A DNA stretch of 64,000 nucleotides from Magnetofaba australis IT-1 (GCF_002109495.1 NZ_LVJN01000016.1:124001-188000), one strand, 5' to 3'; positions 8,205 through 18,540 are shown, counted from the first letter of the stretch. A program made the numbers and translations. Notes: generated by a model from the letters alone, not told the origin.

Positions 8205-9509
8205 TCACTCGGCAGCAGGGATGCGCAGACTGGCGGGCGCCGCCTGCTGGCGCTGGGCCTCAGCGGCGCGGCGCCAGAGCGTGAGGTAATCCTGCGCGCA
8301 ATCCGAGGCGCTGAACGATTCGGTGGGGGTTTTCAGCAGCGTGGCGCCCTCCAGATCCACCCAACAGATGCGACTGCCGAAGCCCGCCAATCCCGGCGAA
8401 CCCGCCACGCCGTCGCGGGGGGAGAAGGGGGTGAGGGCGCCCTGGCGGGCGGGATCGGGTCCGACGCCGCCTGCGCCGCCTGCGCCGCCCAGTCCACGGC
8501 TGGCCAGACAACGCAGCGCGCCTTGAGCGGCGGATTTGTCGGTGATGATGAGCACATCGCCGCCATTGCCGCCAGCGCCGCCCTGACCGCCATTGCTGCC
8601 GGTATCGAGAGTCGCGTCTGCATGGCCCAGGCTGGCGCCATTGCCGCCAGCGCCGCCGTGGCCGCCGCGACAGATCACCGCCGTCTGTCCATGCAGACGC
8701 GAGATGCGCAGAGTACTCAGCAGCGGCGCGTGGCGTCCCGCTTCGCCACAGCCGCCGGACGCCATTGCCCCCGCGGCGTCTTGGCCCGGCGCGCCATCGT
8801 GGCCGCCGATGATGATGTGGGCGGGTTTTTCGCCTGCTTGCGGCGCTTGCAATTGATCAATCCACACCGGCATGGCGGTTTCGATGATCAACCGCGCGCC
8901 CGGGCGCAGGATGACGCGACCGAGGAGATGCACGGCGCCCTGTTCGGCCAAGGTGAGTGTTTGACCGGGGGCGATCTCCCAGGCGCCGCCGACGAGGATG
9001 GGCATGGGCTGACGCGAGGGAAACAGCGTGCTGTTGAGCGCCTCTTTCAGGCTGACCGAGAGCAGGGCGCGGTTATGCAGGTAGAGCGCAAGCATGTAAT
9101 ACAGGGTGGCGTGGCGATTCTGCCCCAAATGGCTGGGCGGTTCCGGCGCTGTGGTGAGGGTGGTTTTGGGCAGCGGCGGGAACAGGGGGTCGAGCGCATA
9201 TTGCAGCGCAGCCAGATCGGGCCAGGAGGCAAACTGCAGCGCGCCCAGCTTATTACGTTGACGTGAGGTGAGCTTTTCAAGCGTCAACACTGTTGGCCGA
9301 GAGAATTGGAATATATTAGAGAAATCAACACTATATGAAACATTAAAGCGTTGAATAGCCTCAAGGAATATCGGTTCTGGCCCTGAATCAATAACAGATT
9401 TCATGGAAAATAACCACTCAACGGTTTGTGACTCGCCTTGTACAACATTACTATTACAATCCAACCATACAGAGGCCGAAGCGAAAATTCCAGTAATATG
9501 TCCAGCCAT
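8205..9509 (-). CDS. Glycine-rich protein of unknown function
   Basis: From the ATG at 9509 this gives 434 residues. I do not recognise a family. The N-terminal ~150 residues are ordinary and lie on AT-richer DNA. The middle has a GQTLTLAEQGAVHLLGRVIL stretch suggestive of beta-strand repeats. Residues ~240-370 are collagen-like and Gly-rich (GGHGGAGGNGASLG, GGQGGAGGNGGD, GLGGAGGAGGVG), reminiscent of surface or adhesin-type beta-helix proteins. The start is uncertain: an in-frame TTG at 9659 and an ATG at 9404 are alternatives, and none has a good ribosome-binding site. It is divergent from nuoA. The composition change within the gene hints at a composite or acquired origin. Confidence 0.55.
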   Translation of the reverse strand: MAGHITGIFASASVWLDCNSNVVQGESQTVEWLFSMKSVIDSGPEPIFLEAIQRFNVSYSVDFSNIFQFSRPTVLTLEKLTSRQRNKLGALQFASWPDLAALQYALDPLFPPLPKTTLTTAPEPPSHLGQNRHATLYYMLALYLHNRALLSVSLKEALNSTLFPSRQPMPILVGGAWEIAPGQTLTLAEQGAVHLLGRVILRPGARLIIETAMPVWIDQLQAPQAGEKPAHIIIGGHDGAPGQDAAGAMASGGCGEAGRHAPLLSTLRISRLHGQTAVICRGGHGGAGGNGASLGHADATLDTGSNGGQGGAGGNGGDVLIITDKSAAQGALRCLASRGLGGAGGAGGVGPDPARQGALTPFSPRDGVAGSPGLAGFGSRICWVDLEGATLLKTPTESFSASDCAQDYLTLWRRAAEAQRQQAAPASLRIPAAE

Positions 9510-9801
9510 TGGCAAGCAAAGGAAAGCCACTGCGAAACAGTCGGCTGCGGCACGCCCCGCACACGTATGCGCACAGAATTCAAAGAGTACACAAGTTTGC
9601 CTGCGACGTAATGGCGTAAACAGAGAAAAGCGAGCAAAAAGCTGCAATTGCACGCACAATAAGCGTGAGTTATCGGTAGGATTCTGTTGACTCGGGGTGG
9701 AATAGAGTGTTAGGTACTCCCACGCCCATTACCAAGTCCGAGGCGACGACCATCCGTGTCGTCAGCGGTCGGGCGCCCGAAATTCCGCTGGGAGGAACGG
9801 C

Positions 9802-10158
9802 ATGCTGGAAGGATATTTCCCGGTATTGATGCTGGTGTTCGTCGCCCTGGGCATCTCGGTTTTCATGATGGCCGCCTCATATATCTTAGGCGTCAAGCGG
9901 CCCTATTATGAAAAGCGAGACCAGTACGAGTGCGGCTTTGCGCCGCTGGCCCGGGTCTACATTCAATTCGACGTCCGCTACTATCTGCTGGCGATCCTGT
10001 TCATCATCTTCGATATCGAAGCGGCGTTCTTGTTCCCCTGGGCCGTCGCTTTCACCGATATCGGCCTGATCGGCTTTGTGGAGATGATTCTGTTCCTCGC
10101 CGTGCTGCTGGTGGGTTACGCCTACGCCTGGAAGAAAGGGGCTCTGGAATGGGAATGA
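9802..10158 (+). CDS. nuoA: NADH-quinone oxidoreductase subunit A
   Basis: A 118-residue membrane subunit of complex I with three transmembrane helices (residues ~8-30, 62-85, 92-112) and the conserved [15 protein letters not shown] loop. It is the first gene of the nuo operon, with a strong GGAGGAAC site before the ATG. It helps form the quinone site with NuoH, B and D at the inner membrane. Its stop overlaps the start of nuoB, indicating translational coupling. Confidence 0.95.
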   Translation: MLEGYFPVLMLVFVALGISVFMMAASYILGVKRPYYEKRDQYECGFAPLARVYIQFDVRYYLLAILFIIFDIEAAFLFPWAVAFTDIGLIGFVEMILFLAVLLVGYAYAWKKGALEWE

Positions 10159-10658
10159 TCGAAGAGATCCGCCAGGAGGTGGACGAGCGCGGCTTTGTGC
10201 TCACCACCGCCGACAGCCTGGTCAACTGGGCGCGCGCCTCGTCGCTGTGGCCCATGACCTTCGGCCTGGCCTGCTGCGCGGTGGAGATGATGCAGGCCGG
10301 CGCCAGCCGCTACGACCTCGACCGCTTCGGCGTGGTGTTCCGCGCCAGCCCGCGTCAATCCGACGTGATGATCGTGGCCGGCACCCTGACCAACAAAATG
10401 GCCCCGGCCCTGCGCAAGGTCTATGACCAGATGCCCGAACCCCGCTGGGTGATCTCCATGGGCTCCTGCGCCAACGGCGGCGGCTACTACCACTACTCCT
10501 ACTCGGTGGTGCGCGGTTGTGACCGCATCGTGCCGGTGGATGTCTACGTGCCCGGCTGCCCCCCCACGCCGGAGGGGCTGATCTACGGCATCATGCAGCT
10601 GCAGAAGAAGATCCACCGCGATGGCCGCATCTACTCGGGCTGGAGGAAGCGCGTATGA
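10149..10658 (+). CDS. nuoB: NADH-quinone oxidoreductase subunit B (N2 cluster)
   Basis: A 169-residue peripheral-arm subunit holding the [4Fe-4S] cluster N2, the last carrier before quinone. The ligand motifs are visible: the tandem cysteines in [10 protein letters not shown], the Cys in [14 protein letters not shown], and the Cys in [11 protein letters not shown]. Two ATGs, at 10149 and 10155, both overlap the end of nuoA; the second forms an ATGA junction and may be the real start. The stop overlaps nuoC in the same way. Confidence 0.95.
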   Translation: MGMIEEIRQEVDERGFVLTTADSLVNWARASSLWPMTFGLACCAVEMMQAGASRYDLDRFGVVFRASPRQSDVMIVAGTLTNKMAPALRKVYDQMPEPRWVISMGSCANGGGYYHYSYSVVRGCDRIVPVDVYVPGCPPTPEGLIYGIMQLQKKIHRDGRIYSGWRKRV

Positions 10659-11212
10659 TCAGCGTGATGTCGCAAGAGAAGATCGACGCCATCGAGGAGT
10701 TGGTCAAAGGGCGGGTCAAAACCGCCGAGCGCCTCGAGCGTCTGCCCGATATCCTGGTGGTGTGGACCACGCCGGAGAATCTGCTGGCCACCCTCAAGAC
10801 CCTGCGCGACGATCCCGATCTGAACTTCCGCGCCTACATCGACTGCACCGCCGTGCACTGGCCCGAGCGCGACAAACCGTTCGAGATCGTCTATCAGCTG
10901 CTGTCGATCCATAAGAACCAGCGCATCCGCGTCAAGACCGCCGTGGCCGAATATGAGCCGGTTCCCTCGGCCACCCCGCTGTGGTTCTGCGCCGACTGGT
11001 TCGAGCGCGAAGCCTACGACATGTTCGGCGTGATCTTCAGCGGTCACCCCGATCTGCGCCGCATCCTGTGCGACTACGACTTCGACGGCCACCCGCTGCG
11101 CAAGGACTTCCCGGTGCATGGCAAGTGGGAGCTGTTCTACGACGAGAACCAACAGCGCATCGTGCGTAAGCCGACGCAATTGACCGTGCCCAATCGGGAG
11201 TTCTACGGCTAA
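10655..11212 (+). CDS. nuoC: NADH-quinone oxidoreductase subunit C
   Basis: A 185-residue 30-kDa-type peripheral subunit of complex I, separate from NuoD rather than fused as in E. coli. The family signature [20 protein letters not shown] is present, followed by [18 protein letters not shown]. The ATGA overlap with nuoB implies coupled translation. It supports assembly of the quinone-binding module. Confidence 0.95.
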   Translation: MISVMSQEKIDAIEELVKGRVKTAERLERLPDILVVWTTPENLLATLKTLRDDPDLNFRAYIDCTAVHWPERDKPFEIVYQLLSIHKNQRIRVKTAVAEYEPVPSATPLWFCADWFEREAYDMFGVIFSGHPDLRRILCDYDFDGHPLRKDFPVHGKWELFYDENQQRIVRKPTQLTVPNREFYG

Positions 11213-11266
11213 GCGCCGTCGTCCCCCGAGCCGGATCGCCCGATCAAGAGTAGGAAGGAAGCGTAT

Positions 11267-12481
11267 ATGGACGCCGCCAGCGCGCAAATCACGCAAAACG
11301 CCGCCGAGCGCAAAGAGTTCCAGAACTACACCGTCAACTTCGGTCCCCAGCATCCGGCCGCCCACGGCGTGCTGCGTCTGCTGCTGGAGCTGGATGGCGA
11401 GGTGGTGGAGCGCGCCGATCCCCATATCGGCTTCCTGCATCGCGGCACCGAAAAGCTGCTGGAGCACAAAACCTACGTGCAGGGGCTGCCCTACTTCGAC
11501 CGTCTGGACTACATGTCCATGATGAGCGAAGAGCACGCCTGGGTCATCGCTGTGGAGCGTCTGGGCGGCATTGAAGTGCCCGAGCGCGCCCAGTATATCC
11601 GCACCATGTTTGCGGAGATCACCCGCATTCTGAACCATCTGCTGTTCATCGGCGCCCACGGTCTGGACGTCGGCGCCATGGCGATGTTCCTCTACGCCTT
11701 CCGCGAGCGCGAGGAGTTGATCGACTTCTACGAAGAGGCCAGCGGCGCGCGCATGCACGCGGCCTACTTCCGCCCCGGCGGCGTGGCGCGGGACATCCCG
11801 CCGGAGCTGGAGAAGAAGATTCTCGCCTTCACCGAGTCGTTCCCCGGCAAGGTGGACGAGTACGAGGCGCTGCTGACCGAAAACCGCATCTGGAAACAGC
11901 GTCTGGTGGACATCGGCATCGTCGATGGCGACAAGGCGTTCGATCTGGGTTTCGTCGGCCCCATGCTGCGCGGCTCCGGCCACGCCTATGATCTGCGCAA
12001 GGCCGAGCCCTACGACGCCTATGACAAGGTCGAGTTCGACATCCCCACCGGCAAGAACGGCGACTCCTGGGACCGCTATCTGGTGCGGGTGGAGGAGATG
12101 CGTCAGGCCAACCGCATCATCCGCCAGTGCTTAGAGCAGATGAAACCAGGCCCGGTGCGCAACGAGAACTTTAAAACCTCCATCCCCTATCGTGAGGATA
12201 TGCACGACGGCATGGAGTCGCTGATCCACCACTTCAAACTCTGCACCGAGGGCTTCAACCTGCCCGCGGGCGAGGTGTACGCGGCGGTGGAGACGCCCAA
12301 GGGGGAGTTGGGGGTCTATCTGGTCTCCGACGGCTCCAACAAGCCCTATCGGGCGCGCATCCGCGCGGCGGGCTTCAACCACATGCAGGCGTGTAAGGAG
12401 ATGTGCGTGGGCCATATGCTGGCCGACGTCACCACCATCGTCGGCAGCATTGATATTGTGTTTGGCGAAATCGACCGCTGA
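11267..12481 (+). CDS. nuoD: NADH-quinone oxidoreductase subunit D
   Basis: A 404-residue 49-kDa-type subunit forming the quinone pocket with NuoB, homologous to the hydrogenase large subunit. The N-terminal [15 protein letters not shown] motif has the conserved His that contacts quinone. [10 protein letters not shown] and the late IVFGEIDR terminus are typical. The ATG at 11267 follows AGGAAGGAA. In human cells this subunit is methylated by NDUFAF7; a homologue of that enzyme lies just after the operon at 25241. Confidence 0.96.
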   Translation: MDAASAQITQNAAERKEFQNYTVNFGPQHPAAHGVLRLLLELDGEVVERADPHIGFLHRGTEKLLEHKTYVQGLPYFDRLDYMSMMSEEHAWVIAVERLGGIEVPERAQYIRTMFAEITRILNHLLFIGAHGLDVGAMAMFLYAFREREELIDFYEEASGARMHAAYFRPGGVARDIPPELEKKILAFTESFPGKVDEYEALLTENRIWKQRLVDIGIVDGDKAFDLGFVGPMLRGSGHAYDLRKAEPYDAYDKVEFDIPTGKNGDSWDRYLVRVEEMRQANRIIRQCLEQMKPGPVRNENFKTSIPYREDMHDGMESLIHHFKLCTEGFNLPAGEVYAAVETPKGELGVYLVSDGSNKPYRARIRAAGFNHMQACKEMCVGHMLADVTTIVGSIDIVFGEIDR

Positions 12482-12494
12482 AGGTTTGTTTGAT

Positions 12495-12581
12495 GTGGGG
12501 GCGGGCCCCCCACACCCCCTCGCCGTGACGCGTCACGGCGTGATGATCATGGACATTTTCGACGTGGCAAACGCTCCACGT
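12495..12581 (+). repeat. Three consecutive palindromes between nuoD and nuoE
   Basis: In the 147-bp nuoD-nuoE gap I see GTGGGGGC/GCCCCCCAC (12495-12513), a perfect 20-bp palindrome CGCCGTGACGCGTCACGGCG (12521-12540), and ACGTGG/CCACGT (12562-12581). The first resembles one hairpin module of the dispersed repeat family. They may act as an mRNA processing or stability element; there is no T-run. Confidence 0.5.
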
Positions 12582-12628
12582 TCGCGACCGTAACAGGCGC
12601 GGTAAACGGAAGAAGGCGACGACGTCTC

Positions 12629-13138
12629 ATGAACAACGCACCCATCAGCACCGGGCAGGCCGTGCAGTTTTCCGCCGACGCCCTGAAGCAAGCGGAAACG
12701 ATCTTCAATCGCTATCCGCCCGAGCATAAACTCTCGGCCCTGCTGCCGTTGTTGGACTTGGCGCAGCGCGAGTTCGGCGGCTGGCTCTCCCAGGAGGCGA
12801 TGGACTACGTCGCCACGTTGGTGGACGCCGCCCCCATCCGCGTGTACGAGGTGGCCACCTTCTACACCATGTACAACCTCAAGCCGGTGGGGAAATACCA
12901 TGTGCAGATCTGCACCAACATCTCCTGCTGGCTGTGCGGCTCCGACGCCATCAGCGCGGCGGTGAAGGAGAAGTTGGAGCTGCAGTTCGGCCAATCCTCC
13001 GAAGATGGCCGCTTCACCCTCACCGAGGTGGAGTGCCTGGGCGCGTGCGTGAATGCGCCGATGTTGCAGATCAACGACGACTATTACGAAAATCTGACCC
13101 CCGAATCGGTGGTCGGCGTCATCGACGGACTGGCCTGA
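12629..13138 (+). CDS. nuoE: NADH-quinone oxidoreductase subunit E (N1a cluster)
   Basis: A 169-residue 24-kDa-type, thioredoxin-fold subunit with the [2Fe-2S] N1a ligands. The first two cysteines are in CTNISCWLCG, and the distal pair is in ECLGACVNAPMLQIND. It belongs to the NADH dehydrogenase module with NuoF and NuoG. The start at 12629 has only a weak, distant GAAGG site, so its translation may depend on the hairpin-containing leader upstream. Confidence 0.95.
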   Translation: MNNAPISTGQAVQFSADALKQAETIFNRYPPEHKLSALLPLLDLAQREFGGWLSQEAMDYVATLVDAAPIRVYEVATFYTMYNLKPVGKYHVQICTNISCWLCGSDAISAAVKEKLELQFGQSSEDGRFTLTEVECLGACVNAPMLQINDDYYENLTPESVVGVIDGLA

Positions 13139-13226
13139 GCAGCATTTCAGGACCGGTCACGGGTTAGAATTTTCAGCTGGATTGCCCGGGCGCAGCGCCC
13201 CGGCAGCGGGTGAGAGGAGTCTCTCC

Positions 13227-14507
13227 ATGAGTCAAGCCAACGACGTGCAGGTGACGTTCAAGAACATCCACCTGCCCGATAGCCACACCTACAAAGTGGC
13301 CGAAGGACGCGGGGCCTACACCGCCGCCGCCAAAGCGTTGGGCATGCCCCCGGGCGACGTCATCGAACAGGTCAAGACCTCCGGTCTGCGCGGCCGCGGC
13401 GGCGCGGGCTTCCCGGCGGGTCTGAAGTGGTCCTTCATCCCCAAGGATGATCCGCGACCCAAGTACCTGGTGTGCAACGCCGACGAAGGCGAACCGGGCA
13501 CCTGCAAAGACCGCGACATCATGCGCTACGATCCCCACATGCTCATTGAGGGGATGATCATCGCCGGTTATGCGGTGGGCGCGCAGCGCGGCTACATCTA
13601 CATTCGCGGCGAATTCTATCGCGAGGCCGAAGTGCTGCAGGCGGCGGTGGACGAAGCTTACGCCAACGGCAAGCTAGGCGAGAAGATCATGGGCACGGAG
13701 GTGACCTTCAACCTCTACGTGCATCGCGGCGCGGGCGCTTATGTCTGCGGCGAGGAGAGCGCGCTGCTGGAGTCGCTGGAGGGCAAGAAGGGCCAACCGC
13801 GTCTGAAGCCGCCGTTCCCGGCCAACGTCGGTCTGTATGGCTGCCCCACGGTGATCAACAACGTCGAGACCCTGGCCTCAGTGCCCGCCATCATCGAAAA
13901 CGGCGGTCAGTGGTACGCCGATCTGGGGGTGGAGAAGTCCAGCGGCACCAAGATCTTCTGCGTCTCCGGCCACGTCAACAAACCGGGCAACTACGAAGTG
14001 GAGCTGGGCACGCCGTTGAAGACCCTCATTGAGGAGTATGCGGGCGGCGTGCGCGGCGGCTGGGACAACCTCAAAGGGGTGATCCCCGGCGGCTCCTCCA
14101 CCCCGGTGCTGACCCGCGAGCAGTGCGAAACGGTGACCATGGATTACGACGCCATCGCCAAGGCCGGCAGTATGCTGGGCGCCGGTTCGGTGATCGTCAT
14201 GGACCAGTCGGTGTGCATCGTCAAAGCCATCGCGCGGCTGTCCAACTTCTATCGCCATGAGTCCTGCGGCCAGTGCACCCCCTGCCGCGAAGGCACCGGC
14301 TGGTTGGCCCAGGTGGTCAACCGCATCGAGGATGGCCAAGGTCAGATGAAGGATCTGGAGCTGCTCGAGAGCGTCTGCGCCAACATCTCCGGCAAGACCA
14401 TCTGCGCGTTGGGCGACGCCGCCGCCATGCCGATTCAAGGCGCGATCAAGGCGTTCCGGGACGAATGGGTCCATCACATCGAACATGGCCGCTGCATGGT
14501 CGGTTGA
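13227..14507 (+). CDS. nuoF: NADH-quinone oxidoreductase subunit F (FMN, NADH site)
   Basis: A 426-residue 51-kDa-type subunit that oxidises NADH through FMN and holds cluster N3. GLRGRGGAGFPAGLKW is the FMN/NADH-binding glycine loop and HESCGQCTPCREG carries three N3 cysteines. CNADEGEPGTCKDRDI and GAYVCGEESALLESLEG are family signatures. The ATG at 13227 is preceded by GAGAGGAG; the upstream TTG extension is not needed. Confidence 0.96.
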   Translation: MSQANDVQVTFKNIHLPDSHTYKVAEGRGAYTAAAKALGMPPGDVIEQVKTSGLRGRGGAGFPAGLKWSFIPKDDPRPKYLVCNADEGEPGTCKDRDIMRYDPHMLIEGMIIAGYAVGAQRGYIYIRGEFYREAEVLQAAVDEAYANGKLGEKIMGTEVTFNLYVHRGAGAYVCGEESALLESLEGKKGQPRLKPPFPANVGLYGCPTVINNVETLASVPAIIENGGQWYADLGVEKSSGTKIFCVSGHVNKPGNYEVELGTPLKTLIEEYAGGVRGGWDNLKGVIPGGSSTPVLTREQCETVTMDYDAIAKAGSMLGAGSVIVMDQSVCIVKAIARLSNFYRHESCGQCTPCREGTGWLAQVVNRIEDGQGQMKDLELLESVCANISGKTICALGDAAAMPIQGAIKAFRDEWVHHIEHGRCMVG

Positions 14508-14532
14508 CCGGCGCATCAGGAGACTCGAGACC

Positions 14533-16917
14533 ATGCCCACTCTGATCATCGACAACCAGGAAATCAGCGTCCAAGCCGGCGCCACCATCATGGATGCGGC
14601 GCGTAAACTGGGCGTCTATATTCCGCACTTCTGCTACCACCCCAAACTGAGCATTGCGGGCAGCTGCCGCATGTGTCTGGTGGAGGTGGAGAAGATGCCC
14701 AAGCCGGTGGCGTCGTGCGCCATGCCCGCAGGCGACGGCATGGTGGTGAAGACCAACAGCCCCATGGTGCAAGAGGCGCGGCGCGGGGTGATGGAGTTCC
14801 TCCTCATCAACCACCCGCTGGATTGCCCGGTGTGTGACGAGGGCGGCAACTGCGACCTGCAGGATCTGGCCATGGGCTACGGTCCCGACCGCGCCCGCTT
14901 CCATGAGACCAAGCGCGAACCGGTCAACATCGACATCGGCCCGCTCATCGAAACCGAGATGGATCGGTGCATCCACTGCACCCGCTGCATCCGCTTCTCC
15001 ACCGAGGTGGCGGGCGTGGAGCAGATGGGCGCCACCTATCGCGGCGACCACATGAGCGTGGGCACCTTTGTCGAGGCCTCGCTGGAGACCGAACTGGCGG
15101 GCAACCTGGCGCAGATCTGCCCGGTGGGCGCGCTCAACGACAAGCCGTTCCACTTCAAGGCGCGCAGCTGGGAGCTCAAGAGCAAAGAGGGCGTCTGCAC
15201 CCACTGCGCCGTCGGCTGTCACCTGAAGCTGGACTACGACCAGAACGCCATCAAGCGGGTGCAGGGCGCGCCGTGCGAGTCCATCAATGAGGGCTGGACC
15301 TGCGATAAGGGCCGCTTCGCCTTTGATGGTCTGACCCAGGGGCGTCTTGCCGCGCCGATGATCAAAGGCGAAGAGAAGGCCGACTGGCAGGGCGCGTTGG
15401 ATCGCGCCGCCGAGATCCTCAAAGGGGTCAAGCCCGAAGAGGTCGCCGGTCTGGCCGCCGAAGATCATACGGCGGGCGAGGAGCTGTTTGCGTTCCAGGA
15501 CTTCCTGCGCCACTCGGTGGGCACGCCGCACATGGATCACCGTCTGCGCCAGCGCGACTTCTCCGGCGATGACGCTGGGCTGACCCGCGCCGACCTGTTC
15601 ATGAACACGCCGATTGCGCAGTTGCAGGATGCCGATTGCATCGTGCTGGTGGGGGCCAACACCCGCTATGAAGCGCCGATTCTGAACTTGCGCCTGCGCA
15701 AGGCTGCGCGCGCCGGGGCCAAATCCTTCGCCATCGGTCCGCGCAATCAGGATATGGCGCTGCCCAAACTGCAATCCCTCACCGTCGCCCCCGGCGGCGA
15801 AGCGGCCAAACTGGCGGAGGTGCTGGCGGCCCTGGGCGGTTCCGGCTCCGGCGACGCCGGGGCGGTGGCCGAAGCGCTGAAAGGCGCCGAGCGTCCGGTG
15901 CTGATTCTGGGCGAAGGCGCCATCAACCACCCCCAGGCCGAAGCGCTGCGCCGCACCGCGGTGGCGATTCTGGACAAGCTGGGCAAACTGGGCGGCGAGT
16001 GGAACGGTTACAACCGCGTCTCCGCCCGCGCCGGAGCCTGCGCCGCGCAGGATCTGGGCGTGGTTCCGCACCGTGGTCCGGGTTACGCCCGCGCCCAGCA
16101 CAGCGGCATGAACGCGCGCCAGATTCTGCAAGCCGCCGCCGATGGTCAGATCAAGGTGCTGTTCCTGCTGGGCAGCGACCCGCTCACCGAGGCCGCCGAC
16201 GTCAATCTGGCCCGCGCCGCGCTGGAGAAGGCGCAGGTGATCAGCCTGGGTGCGTTTGAAAACGCCTCCACCGCCCTGGCCGACGTCTGCCTGGCCGGTC
16301 AGAGCAATCGTGAAAAGTCAGTGACGGTGACCAACGCCGAAGGGCGCGCCCGGCGCAGCCCGGCGGTGGTGAGCGCCCCCGCTGAGGCCAAAGAGGATTG
16401 GCGCGTGCTGCGCGCGCTGTCCGATCGCTTCTCCAAACCGCTGGGTTACAACACCGTCGAAGCGCTGCGCGAGGCCATGGCCAAAGCGGATCTGCGCTAC
16501 AACCTGGAGGTGTTGAGCGACTGCGACGTCACCCGCGCCTGTGATCACAAGCCGGTCACCACCGGCCTGCCCGCCATCGAGGCGACCGCGCCGGTCAGCG
16601 GCAGTGGTTATGCGCTTGCGCTGGAAGCGCCGTTCTATCGCGGCGACGCGGTGGCGCGCAACTCCAGCGTGATGGCGGAGTTGGATGGCGGCAATCTGCT
16701 CTATATCAACCCCGCCGACGCCGCCAAGCTGAAGCTGGCCGAAGGCGGACGGGTGCGGGTGATCCAGGGCGATCGCTCCATCGAAGCCGCCGCCAAGGCG
16801 CAGGCCGACGTGCCGGCGGGGGTGGTGGTGGGGATGCTGGGAACCGGCGAAACGCCGATTCAGAGTTTGTGCGACTGGGACGGCGGTTTCCCCGCCGTGA
16901 GCTTGACCGCCATTTGA
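14533..16917 (+). CDS. nuoG: NADH-quinone oxidoreductase subunit G, with an N7-type cluster motif
   Basis: A 794-residue 75-kDa-type subunit. Cys34, 45, 48 and 62 bind the [2Fe-2S] N1b cluster. A His/Cys set (NHPLDCPVCDEGGNC) binds N5, and CIHCTRCIRF contributes to N4. A further C-x2-C-x3-C-x27-C pattern (CTHCAVGC to WTCDKGRF, about residues 222-255) matches the extra N7 cluster known from E. coli and Thermus. The C-terminal half is a molybdopterin-oxidoreductase-like fold without visible cofactor ligation. An AGGAG site precedes the ATG at 14533. Confidence 0.95.
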   Translation: MPTLIIDNQEISVQAGATIMDAARKLGVYIPHFCYHPKLSIAGSCRMCLVEVEKMPKPVASCAMPAGDGMVVKTNSPMVQEARRGVMEFLLINHPLDCPVCDEGGNCDLQDLAMGYGPDRARFHETKREPVNIDIGPLIETEMDRCIHCTRCIRFSTEVAGVEQMGATYRGDHMSVGTFVEASLETELAGNLAQICPVGALNDKPFHFKARSWELKSKEGVCTHCAVGCHLKLDYDQNAIKRVQGAPCESINEGWTCDKGRFAFDGLTQGRLAAPMIKGEEKADWQGALDRAAEILKGVKPEEVAGLAAEDHTAGEELFAFQDFLRHSVGTPHMDHRLRQRDFSGDDAGLTRADLFMNTPIAQLQDADCIVLVGANTRYEAPILNLRLRKAARAGAKSFAIGPRNQDMALPKLQSLTVAPGGEAAKLAEVLAALGGSGSGDAGAVAEALKGAERPVLILGEGAINHPQAEALRRTAVAILDKLGKLGGEWNGYNRVSARAGACAAQDLGVVPHRGPGYARAQHSGMNARQILQAAADGQIKVLFLLGSDPLTEAADVNLARAALEKAQVISLGAFENASTALADVCLAGQSNREKSVTVTNAEGRARRSPAVVSAPAEAKEDWRVLRALSDRFSKPLGYNTVEALREAMAKADLRYNLEVLSDCDVTRACDHKPVTTGLPAIEATAPVSGSGYALALEAPFYRGDAVARNSSVMAELDGGNLLYINPADAAKLKLAEGGRVRVIQGDRSIEAAAKAQADVPAGVVVGMLGTGETPIQSLCDWDGGFPAVSLTAI

Positions 16918-17000
16918 GCGGATACACGATTGCTGGCGGCGCGCGCGCCGAGGCTTTTGCGGGGAGAGGACTCCCCATTAGCGGACTGGGATAACGGGCG

Positions 17001-18029
17001 ATGACGGAATTCCTACAGCCGATACACGCATTTGGCAACGACACATTCGGCGTCTTGTGGCCGGTGGTGTGGAATCTGGCCTGCATCATGATTGTGGTGG
17101 GTCCGATGCTGGGCGCAGTCGCCTATCTCACCTATGTGGAACGCCGCGTCATCGCCTTCATGCATGTGCGCGTCGGTCCCAACCGGGTCGGTCCCATTGG
17201 ACTGCTGCAGCCCATCGCCGATGCGGTGAAGCTGATGTTCAAGGAGACCCTGATCCCGATTCACTCGCGCCCCATGATCTTCCTCATCGGGCCGATCCTG
17301 ACCATGGGTCCGGCGCTGCTGGCGTGGGCGGTGATTCCGTTCCAGCCGGAGATGGTGATCGCCGATCTGAACATCGGCGTGCTCTACGTGCTGGCGATCT
17401 CCTCCATCGGCGCCTACGGCGTGTTGATGGGCGGTTGGGCCTCCAACACCCGTTACTCGCTGCTGGGCGGGATCCGCTCTTCGGCCCAGATGATCTCCTA
17501 CGAAGTCTCCATGGGCTTCACCATCATCCCGGTAGTGATGCTCTCCGGCAGCCTCAATCTGTCCACCATCGTTGAGGCGCAGAAGAACATGTGGTTCGTG
17601 ATTCCCCTGTTCCCCATGTTCGTAGTCTACTTCATCTCGGTGGTGGCGGAGACCAACCGCGCCCCGTTCGACCTGCCCGAAGCCGAGTCCGAACTGGTCT
17701 CCGGCTTCATGACCGAATATTCGGCGCTCACCTACGGCATGTTCTTCCTGGGTGAATACGCCAACATGATTCTGGTCTCGGCGCTGGGTTCGGTGCTGTT
17801 CCTGGGCGGCTGGCTGCCGCCCATCGCCGCGCTGGACTTTATCCCCGGCATCCTCTGGTTGGCGATCAAGATGAGCTTCCTGCTCTTCGTCTTCCTGTGG
17901 ATCCGGGCCACCTTCCCCCGCTATCGCTATGACCAGCTCATGCGCTTGGGGTGGAAGGTCTTCCTGCCGTTGTCGCTGTTCTGGATTTTCGTCACCGGCA
18001 GCGCCATCCATCTGCTGAATCTGCTGTAA
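17001..18029 (+). CDS. nuoH: NADH-quinone oxidoreductase subunit H
   Basis: A 342-residue integral membrane subunit with eight helices that joins the quinone pocket to the proton channels. Signatures include [19 protein letters not shown] and the acidic loop [18 protein letters not shown], both lining the quinone entry. The ATG at 17001 follows an 83-bp gap after nuoG. Confidence 0.96.
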   Translation: MTEFLQPIHAFGNDTFGVLWPVVWNLACIMIVVGPMLGAVAYLTYVERRVIAFMHVRVGPNRVGPIGLLQPIADAVKLMFKETLIPIHSRPMIFLIGPILTMGPALLAWAVIPFQPEMVIADLNIGVLYVLAISSIGAYGVLMGGWASNTRYSLLGGIRSSAQMISYEVSMGFTIIPVVMLSGSLNLSTIVEAQKNMWFVIPLFPMFVVYFISVVAETNRAPFDLPEAESELVSGFMTEYSALTYGMFFLGEYANMILVSALGSVLFLGGWLPPIAALDFIPGILWLAIKMSFLLFVFLWIRATFPRYRYDQLMRLGWKVFLPLSLFWIFVTGSAIHLLNLL

Positions 18030-18042
18030 GGAGCGGCGAGCG

Positions 18043-18540
18043 ATGCTGGGCGTCAAATTCAAAGAGATACTCGACAGCCTCTTCCTCAAGGAGCTGGTCT
18101 CCGGCATGGCGATTACCCTTCGCTACATGTTCAAGCCGAAGATCACCATCCAGTACCCGGAGGAGCGCACCCCCACCTCGCCGCGCTTCCGCGGCGTGCA
18201 CGTGCTGCGCAAGTACGAGGATGGCGAAGAGCGCTGTGTGGCTTGCAAACTGTGCGAGGCGATCTGCCCGGCGCAGGCGATCTACATCGAAATCGATGAG
18301 ACCAGCCGCGCCGAAAAGCGTCTCACCAAGGTCTACGACATCGACCTGTTCAAGTGCATCTACTGCGGCCTGTGCGAAGAGGCGTGCCCGGTGGAGGCGA
18401 TTGTGATGGGGCCCTATCTGGACGTGGCGTTCGAGAATCGCGAAGATCGCTTCTACCACAAGGACAAGATGTTGACCAACGGCGACAAGTGGAAGCCGGT
18501 GGTGGACGCGCGTCTGCAAGCCGACGCCAAATACCGTTAA
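18043..18540 (+). CDS. nuoI: NADH-quinone oxidoreductase subunit I (N6a, N6b)
   Basis: A 165-residue ferredoxin-like subunit with two [4Fe-4S] motifs, CVACKLCEAICPAQAIYIE and CIYCGLCEEACPVEAIVMG, that relay electrons from NuoG to NuoB. An amphipathic N terminus contacts the membrane arm. AAGGAG lies upstream, 13 bp after nuoH. Confidence 0.96.
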   Translation: MLGVKFKEILDSLFLKELVSGMAITLRYMFKPKITIQYPEERTPTSPRFRGVHVLRKYEDGEERCVACKLCEAICPAQAIYIEIDETSRAEKRLTKVYDIDLFKCIYCGLCEEACPVEAIVMGPYLDVAFENREDRFYHKDKMLTNGDKWKPVVDARLQADAKYR

